NCBI RefSeq assembly: GCF_002858745.1
Contig: NZ_PJRO01000008.1
Span: 307,056 to 371,055 of the forward strand
Direction of reading: 5' to 3'
DNA: 64,000 nt
From: Mesorhizobium loti
GTDB taxonomy: Bacteria > Pseudomonadota > Alphaproteobacteria > Rhizobiales > Rhizobiaceae
Position 1 is the stretch's first letter. Every line of letters starts with the position of its first letter. Below are positions 34,539 to 41,658 of this stretch, piece by piece. The notes under the pieces were generated by a model that saw nothing but the letters and a program-made list of their open reading frames with translations, had not been told where the DNA came from and ran no database searches. The position numbers were made by a program, and so were the translations under genes.

Positions 34539-35027
34539 ATGGATAAGTGCATTTTTGAACAAGGGCGGTTTGGCTTGAAAAGCGCGCGTCGAGATTTGGT
34601 GTCGGAGCTGGTTCGCGCTGACAGATGCTGGCGTTCCCACGCGGAGCGGAAGTTCCTGCGCCTCGACATTTCCGAGGCCCGTGCCATGCCTTTGATTTGG
34701 GTTTCAAGGTTAGGAAATGGGGTCTGGCAGTCTGAGGTGGCTAAAAGCATCGGCATCCGGGCAGCGACGCTTGCCGACATGATCACCCAGCTTGAAGCAG
34801 CCAAATTGATCGAGCGACGCGAAGATCCGGCGGATCAACGTGCGAAAGCCCTTTGGCTTACCGAACAAGGCACTACTTTGGCTGCCAAGCTTGAAGAGCT
34901 GCTCGGAGAGCTGCATGACGATATCCTGTCCGAATTCGATGCCTCTGAGCTTGAGATAGCGACAAAGGTCCTTCGCCGTATTGCCACGCGGCAATCCAAA
35001 TCCAATCGGTTTGCCATCAACAGATGA
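34539..35027 (+). CDS. MarR-family transcriptional regulator
   Basis: This 162-residue protein has a MarR winged helix: MPLIWVSRLGNGVWQSEVAKSIG, IRAATLADMITQLEAAKLIERREDPADQRAKALWLTEQG (recognition helix and wing with the DxR motif). Helical dimerisation segments lie at both ends. The start is either GTG 34536 or ATG 34539, and no ribosome site is evident. The next gene downstream is a porin, a possible but unproven target. Confidence 0.85.
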   Translation: MDKCIFEQGRFGLKSARRDLVSELVRADRCWRSHAERKFLRLDISEARAMPLIWVSRLGNGVWQSEVAKSIGIRAATLADMITQLEAAKLIERREDPADQRAKALWLTEQGTTLAAKLEELLGELHDDILSEFDASELEIATKVLRRIATRQSKSNRFAINR

Positions 35028-35537
35028 GAGAGATCGACATTCCGGCCGAGTTCGCCGAGCGTCGACTTCACCAAAATCCTGTATAGATTCCAGCGCATGC
35101 TATGACGCCAATACTTTCCTTGTATTCGCGCTCGCTGCGCACAAACTTCCAATAATTATTGAAATGTACGCATGAAAATAATCATGCACCTGTTAGGTAA
35201 CGACTCCGTATCGTGTGCAGGGGTACACACCGATACGGAGTCGTTCATCGACTGGAGATCGATGTGACCTCCATATAGTTCAGTATTAAAAACTAAGCGA
35301 CTCAAATAAATATCATATAGAAATTATTTTAGTTAGGTTCCTTATATTAAGTATTAAATTGATTAGGAACCGAATTAAATCGTCACATTATCGCAACATG
35401 CTAGATATCAAGACAGATCATTTCCGGAAAATCTCTTGAATCAATTTGTATGCAGCAGGATTCGATGCGATGGCTTCGTTCGAAAAGGAAAATATTCTGC
35501 CTTTTCGAGGACACTTTTCCAAAGACAGGAGTTTGAA
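35028..35537. other. AT-rich porin upstream region
   Basis: This gene-free 510-base stretch is strikingly AT-rich; 35281-35400 has about 31 G/C in 120 by hand count, against a GC-rich surrounding. It contains a long perfect hairpin (35199-35245) and GGTTCC (35336-35341) paired with GGAACC (35366-35371). It probably holds a complex, curved promoter for the porin. Confidence 0.5.
35199..35245. repeat. Long perfect inverted repeat upstream of the porin
   Basis: AACGACTCCGTATCG (35199-35213) and CGATACGGAGTCGTT (35231-35245) are exact 15-bp reverse complements. A further TGTG/CACA pair lies inside, enclosing a small loop. No T tract follows on either strand, so it is not a typical terminator. 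It may be an operator, a cruciform or the end of a small transcript. Confidence 0.75.
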
Positions 35538-36656
35538 ATGAACGTTAGGAGCCTCCTCCTTGGCTCGGCTGCGGCTTTGCTCGCAGTTTCCGGTGCGCGC
35601 GCTGCCGACGCAGTCGTCATCGCAGAGCCGGAGCCCGCAGAATACGTCAAGATCTGCGACGTCTACGGCGCCGGCTACTTCTATATCCCGGGAACCGAGA
35701 CCTGCCTGCGCGTAGGCGGCTATGTGCGCTATGACGTCGGTCTCGGCGATTTCGGCGGCGTCAAGACGACGGACCGTCTGAATGGCCGCACGCGCGACAC
35801 CTATGCCAAGAACGCCCGCTTCACGCTCAAGACCTGGACCGGCCAGGAAACCGAGCTCGGGACCCTCAAGACCTATACCGAAACCCGCTTTAATTTCGGC
35901 AACAGCGGCGACAACGCCAATGCCCGCAACAAGGACGTCACGTTGAACTTCGCGTGGATCCAGCTTGGTGGCTTGCGCGTCGGTAAGGATGAATCGGCCT
36001 TCAACACCTTCTCGGGTTATGCCGGCAACGTCATCAACGACGATTTCATCCCCTTCGGCGAGTACGACACCAACCTGATCAGCTACACTTTCGATGCCGG
36101 CAACGGCTTCTCGGCAATCGTGTCGCTGGAACAGGGATCAGGCAGCTACAACACCCGCATCAAGAATGACGCGGGCGTGTGGGGCCCTAGAGCCGCAAAT
36201 CAGACCATCGACAGCTATGTTCCTCACGTGGTCGCGGGCGCCAAGTACACCCAGGGTTGGGGATCCATCTCCGGCGTTGCAGCCTACAACAGCGCCTATG
36301 AGGAGTGGGCCGGCAAAGTCCGTTTGGACGTGAAGGCGACCGAGCAGATTTCGCTGTTCGTGCTCGGCGGCTACGGCACTGAGAAGAACTCGCTGCGCAA
36401 CTTCTACAAGACATGGGACGGCAAGTGGGCCATCTGGGGCGGCGGTACCTACAAGTTCAACGAGAAGACCGCGTTCAACATCCAGGCCTCTTATGACCAG
36501 GGCAAGACCTTCGCCCTGGCCGCGAACATCGCGCATCAGCTGGTCCCGGGATTCACGATCACCGGCGAAGTGGACTACTTCAACAAGTCTGCCAGCAAAT
36601 ACCACGCCAAGAGCGACGGTGTGGGCGGCATACTTCGCTTCCAGCGCGATTTCTAA
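35538..36656 (+). CDS. Porin, Omp2b/RopA-type
   Basis: This 372-residue outer-membrane beta-barrel porin is of the Rhizobiales type. A signal peptide (MNVRSLLLGSAAALLAVSGARA, cleavage before ADAVV) is followed by the diagnostic EYVKICDVYGAGYFYIPG, then ETCLRVGGYVRYD, with the conserved cysteine pair. Alternating beta strands run to the terminal aromatic residue (LRFQRDF), the barrel-assembly signal. AGGAG precedes the ATG. It has a long AT-rich upstream region and a terminator just after it. Confidence 0.92.
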   Translation: MNVRSLLLGSAAALLAVSGARAADAVVIAEPEPAEYVKICDVYGAGYFYIPGTETCLRVGGYVRYDVGLGDFGGVKTTDRLNGRTRDTYAKNARFTLKTWTGQETELGTLKTYTETRFNFGNSGDNANARNKDVTLNFAWIQLGGLRVGKDESAFNTFSGYAGNVINDDFIPFGEYDTNLISYTFDAGNGFSAIVSLEQGSGSYNTRIKNDAGVWGPRAANQTIDSYVPHVVAGAKYTQGWGSISGVAAYNSAYEEWAGKVRLDVKATEQISLFVLGGYGTEKNSLRNFYKTWDGKWAIWGGGTYKFNEKTAFNIQASYDQGKTFALAANIAHQLVPGFTITGEVDYFNKSASKYHAKSDGVGGILRFQRDF

Positions 36657-36680
36657 GACGTCGTCTTGAAGTCAAAACGG

Positions 36681-36702
36681 AACCCGGCCAGACGGCCGGG
36701 TT
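36681..36702 (+). terminator. Hairpin terminator after the porin gene
   Basis: AACCCGGCC-4-GGCCGGGTT forms a nine-bp stem 25 bases after the porin stop. The following sequence is only moderately T-rich, so termination may be partial. Confidence 0.6.
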
Positions 36703-36966
36703 CGTGCTTCTGTTTGGATACAGACACCGGCATCGGACTGCAGGCATGGGCCCGGGCCAGGTCAACGATTTCGACCAACGGCACGCAGGGTTCATGGCCA
36801 TGCGTCAGGACAACTGGAGCGATCGTCACATTCCGACCGTGAAACGGTTCACATCCACACTTTACGCCTTGCTGTACACAAAACATGCCCTGGCGGGCGT
36901 GGCCGTGTCCCGGCACGAAGCATCGTTGGTCAGGGGGCGGGATGGGAGAGGTTACGGAGGCGGGCC
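36703..36966. other. Gap after the porin terminator
   Basis: Beyond the porin terminator I see no gene with a ribosome site and no repeat in this stretch. A GGAGG ribosome site for the next small gene begins near 36956. Confidence 0.4.
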
Positions 36967-37263
36967 ATGGAACCGATGTTCTGGATAGCGGGAACCGTGA
37001 TCCTTCTCATCCCGTTTGTTGGCACGCTGGCGATGCGGAACTGGCTGACCAGCCTGCTCGCCGTTGCCGTTTTGGCCTTCGTCATCTCCTGCTTCTGGAT
37101 TTGGCAGGGATACCGCTACAGCGGCGATGACGCCGCGCAGGGCGTAGCCAAAATCGCCACCGGCATCTGGCTTGCCGGGCTTGCCGCGGGTTTCGCGCTC
37201 AATATCGGTTTGTTGTGGCTACGACATCGCAAGCGTACGGCCCCCTTGGCCCGTGCCCGCTGA
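36967..37263 (+). CDS. Small membrane protein, unknown function
   Basis: This 98-residue protein has three hydrophobic helices: about 5-22 (FWIAGTVILLIPFVGTLA), 26-47 (WLTSLLAVAVLAFVISCFWIW) and 65-87 (ATGIWLAGLAAGFALNIGLLW). It ends in a basic tail. GGAGG is spaced correctly before the ATG. It is not assignable to a family. Its last 45 bases overlap the end of an opposing small gene. Confidence 0.6.
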   Translation: MEPMFWIAGTVILLIPFVGTLAMRNWLTSLLAVAVLAFVISCFWIWQGYRYSGDDAAQGVAKIATGIWLAGLAAGFALNIGLLWLRHRKRTAPLARAR

Positions 37264-37404
37264 AAGGCGTCCATCCAAGGCACCGCAGCCATTGCCTGGC
37301 AGCGCCCGCCAGCCGGTTAACCAGGCGACGACCATCACGGTCGCAAGGCTCATGCCGACCACCAGGCAGCTTGTGTAGATTGTCCAGTAGAGCTTCACGG
37401 ACAT
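37219..37404 (-). CDS. Small membrane protein, convergent and overlapping
   Basis: This 61-residue protein has one or two helices at the N-terminus (YWTIYTSCLVVGMSLATVMV, then VAWLTGW) and a polar, low-complexity tail. AGGGGA lies eight bases before the ATG. The 3' end is antisense to the tail of the 98-residue membrane protein gene. Codon support is limited, so this is a candidate gene only. Confidence 0.42.
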   Translation of the reverse strand: MSVKLYWTIYTSCLVVGMSLATVMVVAWLTGWRALPGNGCGALDGRLSAGTGQGGRTLAMS

Positions 37405-37418
37405 TGTGATGTTCCCCT

Positions 37419-37516
37419 AAAGCAATTCCAGCAAAAGTGCGAAGCGGTTTTGCGTCCGAAATTGCGTAAAAACAAAAGTTGGGGCGTTTCTGCTTTGCGG
37501 AGAAAACAGAAACGCT
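37419..37516 (+). repeat. Composite palindromic repeat A+B, copy 6
   Basis: Module A (AAGCAATTCCAGCAAAAG to CGTCCGAAATTGCG) and a degenerate module B (GGGGCGTTTCTG to CAGAAACGCT). It starts 15 bases from the start codon of the 61-residue membrane gene. Confidence 0.8.
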
Positions 37517-37603
37517 GCTGTGAAACCGGGAAACGACCGGCGCAAGGACCCGTTCCAAAAAGCTACGGGCGCCTCCGGCGCTTGGCTCAACGGCAACCGA
37601 TCG

Positions 37604-37855
37604 TCAGGCGTCGGACAACACCTGTTCGACCTCTGGCGTGACCGGGGCATTGATCGGCTTATAAGTGTTGAAGGTGACGTGGCTGGAAGAGCGGATGAGG
37701 ATGCCGTCATCCCGCAGCCGTTCGAAGGTCGCCCGCGACAGCCGCATCGCCCTGCCTTTGGCATCCATGGCCTTCACCTTGTTCGACCAGGGAAACTGGG
37801 TGACCTTGTGCACGCGCTTGAGGAAGCGCTGCTCCTTCTCCGTCAGTTCGATCAT
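37604..37855 (-). CDS. Small protein of unknown function, paralogue of the 27.2-kb gene
   Basis: This 83-residue basic protein begins MIELTEKEQRFLKRVHKVTQ, then FPWSNKVKAMDAKGRAMRLS and RATFERLRDDGILIR. It is clearly homologous to the product at 27202-27471. The conserved core FLKRV, FPWSNKV, DAKG and SRATFER may bind nucleic acid (basic, small), but that is only a guess. AGAGAAG precedes the ATG. It is flanked by repeat copies 6 and 7 and by a DUF982 gene on the same strand. Confidence 0.65.
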   Translation of the reverse strand: MIELTEKEQRFLKRVHKVTQFPWSNKVKAMDAKGRAMRLSRATFERLRDDGILIRSSSHVTFNTYKPINAPVTPEVEQVLSDA

Positions 37856-37871
37856 TAGCGCTTCTCTATTT

Positions 37872-37930
37872 CTTTGTTTTTACGCAATTCCGAACGCAAA
37901 ACCGCTACGCACTTTTTCTGGAATTGCTCC
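37872..37930 (-). repeat. Palindromic repeat A, copy 7 (module A only)
   Basis: ACGCAATTCCGAACGC to TTTCTGGAATTGCTC. The last eight codons and stop of the DUF982 gene lie in it. Confidence 0.8.
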
Positions 37931-38180
37931 GGCGCAACGAACCGTCGTCATCCACCAGAATGCGATTGTTGTGGGCAAAGCGTTGGAAAGCCTGACGAGC
38001 GTCCTTGCCGGTGCGCTGACCGTTGAGCGCCTTGCGACAGACAGCGATGGCGCCGGTGTGGTCGAGGTCCGGGATGCCTTGCCAGTGGGTCAGGATGTCA
38101 TAGGCGTCCCGTGCGCTTTGCACATCGCGCGGATCATCGATGCGGATGGGCACGGGACGGTCGAATTTCGGGTTCGCCAT
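37905..38180 (-). CDS. DUF982 domain protein
   Basis: This 91-residue soluble protein fits the DUF982 pattern, a family found mainly in Rhizobiales. It has PVPIRIDDPRDVQSARDAYD, then ILTHWQGIPDLDHTGAIAVCRKALNGQ and ARQAFQRFAHNNRILV. GAGGAG precedes the ATG. The final residues Ser-Asn-Ser-Arg-Lys-Ser-Ala and the TAG stop are encoded by repeat copy 7, so the original C-terminus appears to have been replaced when the repeat arrived. Function is unknown. Confidence 0.78.
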   Translation of the reverse strand: MANPKFDRPVPIRIDDPRDVQSARDAYDILTHWQGIPDLDHTGAIAVCRKALNGQRTGKDARQAFQRFAHNNRILVDDDGSLRRSNSRKSA

Positions 38181-38288
38181 TTGTATGGGCTCCTCAAGTG
38201 GGATTTCATTCCACTATGAGAAACGGGCGAGAACTGGTTTGCCGTCGTCACAAATGAAGAACCGGCATCAGAGTTCGTGAGGGGGCTA

Positions 38289-38336
38289 ACGCATGTCGTG
38301 CAAAAATATGCAGCGGTTTTCGCGATAACGACATGC
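38289..38336. repeat. Palindromic repeat E
   Basis: CGCATGTCGT (38289-38298) and ACGACATGCG (38327-38336) are perfect 10-bp complements around AAAATATGCAGCGGTTTTCG. The inner GCAGCGGTTTT resembles module A, suggesting a related family. Confidence 0.7.
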
Positions 38337-38387
38337 GCAAAAAAGAGCTAATGCGCGGAAAGCGAATCCGAAAGATCGCAATGCGTG

Positions 38388-38819
38388 TCAGGCACGGTCC
38401 AGTTCATAGACCGTATATCCGTTCTCTTTACCCTTTTCCCGAAAGCCGAGGACCCGGAACCATTTGGCGATTTCGGCTCGATCGGACCAGCTGAACGAAT
38501 CGATCGGCAGGTTGCCGCAAAGCGCCTGGATGCGCCGGATATGCGCCTTGCAGAACCGAACGCTCCCGCGCGAGAAAAAGCTTTCATGGGCGGCGAAGGC
38601 TGTCTGCGCAGCGTCACCGGTTTCACGCCAGGCGATGATGGCGACGGGATTTCCGTCTTCCAGCAAGGTGTGGGCACGGCCTTCCTTCAAGCTCATCAGG
38701 AATTCGTCCTTGGCATCCTCGATGTTCAGCCCGGCTGCGGTGTACTGGTCGGCCATGCGCAGGGAGAGATTGCGAAAGATCTCGGCAAGATCGGCGGGGG
38801 TCGCTGTTCGATAATCCAT
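38388..38819 (-). CDS. Putative GNAT-like acetyltransferase
   Basis: The product is 143 residues, MDYRTATPADLAEIFRNLSL at the start and AKWFRVLGFREKGKENGYTV near the end. The N-terminal strand-helix and the C-terminal W-F-x-x-L-G-F resemble the ends of a GNAT fold, but the central acetyl-CoA loop (Q/R-x-x-G-x-G/A) is not evident. It may therefore be a degenerate or phage-type member. AAGGAG precedes the ATG. Confidence 0.55.
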   Translation of the reverse strand: MDYRTATPADLAEIFRNLSLRMADQYTAAGLNIEDAKDEFLMSLKEGRAHTLLEDGNPVAIIAWRETGDAAQTAFAAHESFFSRGSVRFCKAHIRRIQALCGNLPIDSFSWSDRAEIAKWFRVLGFREKGKENGYTVYELDRA

Positions 38820-38944
38820 TGCTCACTCCTTCTGGGAGCGGCGACGCTAACCGCCAGGGTGCCACCGGGCAACTCACAATTGCCAGTGGCAGAGGTGGTC
38901 GGTTGATGTCGACGGAGCATTCCGCCTGACTGGGTCAGGATTGC

Positions 38945-39541
38945 TCACTTCTTTTCATATGGCTTCAGCGTCATCGAAAAGATGCGCGTCAGCGCCGCCA
39001 CCGCCTCATCGCGCGTCAGGCGCTTCGCCGCGGCATCCTGCGCCAATGCCTCTGCTGCCCCGAGCAGACCCTTGTAAAGCGCGTCGGCCGTTACGGGATC
39101 GAGATCGATCAGGCCGCTGAAGGCCCGGCGGTAACGTTCGACATAGCCGTCGCGCAACGCTTGACGGAAAGCGGCCGTTTCCTCCGTCGCGGCAAGGGCA
39201 GCAAAAGTGGCACCCATTTCGGGGCCCATGTCGAGCACGCAACCGACATAGGTCGAGGCGAAGATCTGCGCGACCGCTCCCACGGAATCGCCACCGGCAT
39301 CCAGTACCCTTGCCTGCGCCGCAAGTTGGCGGTCGTTGTAGTCGTCACATAGTGCGATCAACAGGCCCGCGCGGGTGCCGAAATGTTCATAGGCGATCGG
39401 CTTGGACACGCCGGCGCGCTCAGCCAGATGACCGAGGGTCAGCGCCTCGGTACCTTCGTTGCCGATGAGATGGCGCGCTGTCTCCAGCAATTGCTGGCGT
39501 CGGTCAGCCTTGGCCAGCCTCTTGGTCACACCCTGATTCAT
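38945..39541 (-). CDS. TetR-family transcriptional regulator
   Basis: This 198-residue repressor has the TetR helix-turn-helix at about 15-60 (RRQQLLETARHLIGNEGTEA, LTLGHLAERAGVSKPIAYEHFGTRAGLL). A helical ligand-binding domain of about 130 residues follows. It is divergent from an NADP-dependent oxidoreductase gene, with a 41-bp inverted repeat between them. It most likely represses that gene and itself. Confidence 0.88.
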   Translation of the reverse strand: MNQGVTKRLAKADRRQQLLETARHLIGNEGTEALTLGHLAERAGVSKPIAYEHFGTRAGLLIALCDDYNDRQLAAQARVLDAGGDSVGAVAQIFASTYVGCVLDMGPEMGATFAALAATEETAAFRQALRDGYVERYRRAFSGLIDLDPVTADALYKGLLGAAEALAQDAAAKRLTRDEAVAALTRIFSMTLKPYEKK

Positions 39542-39596
39542 ACCTGCACCGAATTCTTTTCGCCGGCCGCTTGAACGGCATACCCGACCGCTTATG

Positions 39597-39637
39597 TTAC
39601 CAATCGTAAGTTACGTAAAGTAGCTTACTGATCGTAA
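39597..39637. promoter_or_regulatory. Candidate TetR operator
   Basis: Inner arms GTAAGTTAC (39606-39614) and GTAGCTTAC (39620-39628) match at 8 of 9 positions around GTAAA. Outer TTAC (39597) and GTAA (39637) extend the symmetry to 18-base arms with 13 matches. It begins 16 bases before the oxidoreductase start and covers the divergent promoters. Confidence 0.7.
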
Positions 39638-39652
39638 TATAGGAGAGACACG

Positions 39653-40663
39653 ATGTCTGTTGTAGCCCAGGAAATCCTCTTGAACAGCCGTCCCACCGGC
39701 ACGCCCACCCTCGATACGTTCCGTTTGGCCACGCGCTCCCTGCCCGCTACTGGCGACGGCCAGCTGCTCGTCCGGACACTGTGGATGTCGGTCGACCCTT
39801 ACATGCGTGGCCGCATGCGCGATCAGCCGAGCTATATCGCTCCTTTCCAGGTCGGCGCCCCGCTCCAAGGAGCTGCTGTCGGCGTGGTCGAAGAATCGCG
39901 CACCGACGGTTTCGCCAAGGGCGATGTGGTGAGCCATTTCTCCGGCTGGCGCGACCACGCACTGATCGACGCCCAGACTGCCACCAAGGTCGACCTGGCC
40001 GCCGCGCCCGCCGAAGCCTGGCTTGGACCGCTCGGCGTACCGGGCTTCACCGCTTTTGTCGGCCTTGAGCGTTTCGGCGCGCTGAAATCAGGAGAAACCG
40101 TCTTCATCTCGGCCGCTGCCGGGGCGGTCGGCTCGATGGCCGTCCAGATTGCCAAGGCCAAGGGTGCCCGCGTCATTGCGTCGGCGGGCAGCGACGAGAA
40201 AGTCGCCTGGGTACGCAAGCTCGGTGCCGACGAGGTCATCAACTACAAGGCGACCAAGGATTTGACTGCCGCGCTGCGCAAGGCCGCACCCGAGGGTCTC
40301 GACGTCTATTTCGACAATGTCGGTGGCGAACATCTGGATGCCGCGCTGGCTGCTGCCAAGGATTCCGCGCGCATTGTCATCTGCGGTATGATCGCGGGCT
40401 ACAATGACGAGCAACCTGCCGAGACCATGCACCACCTTTCGGCCATCATCATCAAGCGGCTGTCAGTGCGCGGCTTTATCGTGCTCGACCACTACGATCT
40501 CTATCCGGAATTCTCCGCAGCGATGATCGAATGGCTGCATGACGGCAAGGTCAAGTCGCGCGACACCGTTTATGACGGTCTCGACAACGCGCCGAAGGCG
40601 TTCCTTGGCCTGTTCAGCGGCGACAACACCGGAAAAATGCTGGTTAAGCTGGCCGACCGATAG
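39653..40663 (+). CDS. NADP-dependent oxidoreductase (MDR superfamily, prostaglandin/leukotriene reductase-like)
   Basis: This 336-residue medium-chain reductase lacks the catalytic zinc residues. The N-terminus (RPTGTPTLDTFRLATRSLPA, LWMSVDPYMRGRM) and AAAGAVGSMAVQIAKAKGARVIASAGS (Rossmann fold) are typical of the YncB/CurA group that reduces alkenal or enone double bonds. The cell role is probably detoxification of reactive carbonyls. Ribosome site TAGGAG precedes the ATG at 39653. A strong terminator follows. Control by the divergent TetR is inferred. Confidence 0.9.
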   Translation: MSVVAQEILLNSRPTGTPTLDTFRLATRSLPATGDGQLLVRTLWMSVDPYMRGRMRDQPSYIAPFQVGAPLQGAAVGVVEESRTDGFAKGDVVSHFSGWRDHALIDAQTATKVDLAAAPAEAWLGPLGVPGFTAFVGLERFGALKSGETVFISAAAGAVGSMAVQIAKAKGARVIASAGSDEKVAWVRKLGADEVINYKATKDLTAALRKAAPEGLDVYFDNVGGEHLDAALAAAKDSARIVICGMIAGYNDEQPAETMHHLSAIIIKRLSVRGFIVLDHYDLYPEFSAAMIEWLHDGKVKSRDTVYDGLDNAPKAFLGLFSGDNTGKMLVKLADR

Positions 40664-40674
40664 GCTTGGCAAGC

Positions 40675-40712
40675 ATGCCATCCGGCGGCCGTTTCCGCCG
40701 GATGGCATTTTT
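40675..40712 (+). terminator. Intrinsic terminator after the oxidoreductase gene
   Basis: ATGCCATCCGGCGG-6-CCGCCGGATGGCAT is a perfect 14-bp stem followed by TTTT, starting 12 bases after the stop. Confidence 0.88.
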
Positions 40713-40825
40713 CCATTCCGTCATCCGTTTGCGATTTTTCTCCTCATCCATGTCGGAACGCGGCCCGCCCGTCCGTCCTAGGGCGGACTTCGGAATTGGC
40801 CGAGGCAAAGACACCGGAGACCACC

Positions 40826-41488
40826 ATGAGAAAGATCATCGTCGCCACCTTCGTCAGCCTCGACGGCGTCATGCAGGCGCCGGGCGGCCCGCAGGAAGAC
40901 CCGACCGGCGGCTTCAAATTCGGCGGCTGGGTCGCCTCGCATTTCGACGAAGAGCTGGGAGCGGCGCTGGGCGAAATCTTCGGCCGGCCATACGAATTGC
41001 TGCTCGGCCGCAAGACTTACGACATCTTCGCCGCGCACTGGCCTTTCATAAAAGACGGCCCGGACCAGGCGATTGCCGACAGCTTCAACAGCATCAACAA
41101 ATATGTCGCCTCGCGCTCGACCCCGAAGCTTGCCTGGCAGAAGAGCCAATTGCTCGGCGCGGATGTCGTCGCTGCGCTGAAGAAGCTGAAGGCCGAAGAC
41201 GGCCCTGATCTTCTGGTGCAGGGCTCCGGCGATTTCCTGCAAACCCTTTGGAAGCATGGCCTGGTCGATGAGCTCAGCGTCCTGACCTTCCCGGTCCTGC
41301 TCGGCAAGGGCAAGAAGCTGTTCGGCGACGGCATCGCCCCGGCCGGCTTGAAGTTGGTGAAGGCGAAGTCCTACCCGAGCGGCGTGATCGTGGCCAACTA
41401 TGTGCCGGACGGCGAGGTCAAGACGGGCGATTTTTCGCTCGGCGAACCATCCGAAGCCGAGCTGGCACGCCGCAGGAACCTCGTCTAG
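40826..41488 (+). CDS. Dihydrofolate reductase family protein (RibD C-terminal domain)
   Basis: This 220-residue protein has the RibD_C/YyaP pattern: MRKIIVATFVSLDGVMQAPG at the start, GRKTYDIFAAHWPF, then LVQGSGDFLQTLWKHGLVDELSVLTFPVLLGKGKKLF. Such proteins bind NADPH, but their natural substrates are mostly unknown. GGAGA precedes the ATG at 40826. A hairpin terminator lies just after. Confidence 0.86.
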   Translation: MRKIIVATFVSLDGVMQAPGGPQEDPTGGFKFGGWVASHFDEELGAALGEIFGRPYELLLGRKTYDIFAAHWPFIKDGPDQAIADSFNSINKYVASRSTPKLAWQKSQLLGADVVAALKKLKAEDGPDLLVQGSGDFLQTLWKHGLVDELSVLTFPVLLGKGKKLFGDGIAPAGLKLVKAKSYPSGVIVANYVPDGEVKTGDFSLGEPSEAELARRRNLV

Positions 41489-41515
41489 CAGCCGGTAGCC
41501 GGAACGGCCCGAACC

Positions 41516-41545
41516 AGCGGAGCGCTTCACCCGAAGCGCTCCGCT
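41516..41545 (+). terminator. Hairpin after the dihydrofolate reductase family gene
   Basis: AGCGGAGCGCTTC-4-GAAGCGCTCCGCT forms a perfect 13-bp stem with only TTC after it. The stem strength suggests termination or 3' end protection. Confidence 0.65.
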
Positions 41546-41658
41546 TTCACATGTACTAGGTCATCGCCGGATGCATTCCCGCCTTGCTTTTGCGGCATTA
41601 TCCGCGCCTTCTGCCGGGGAGCGGAGGAGGTTCACCGACCGGACGGAAGGTCGCACCG

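Noticed and set aside
36704..36988. 94-codon plus-strand frame after the porin
   Set aside because: It starts within the porin terminator region, lacks a ribosome site and overlaps the better-supported 98-residue membrane gene.
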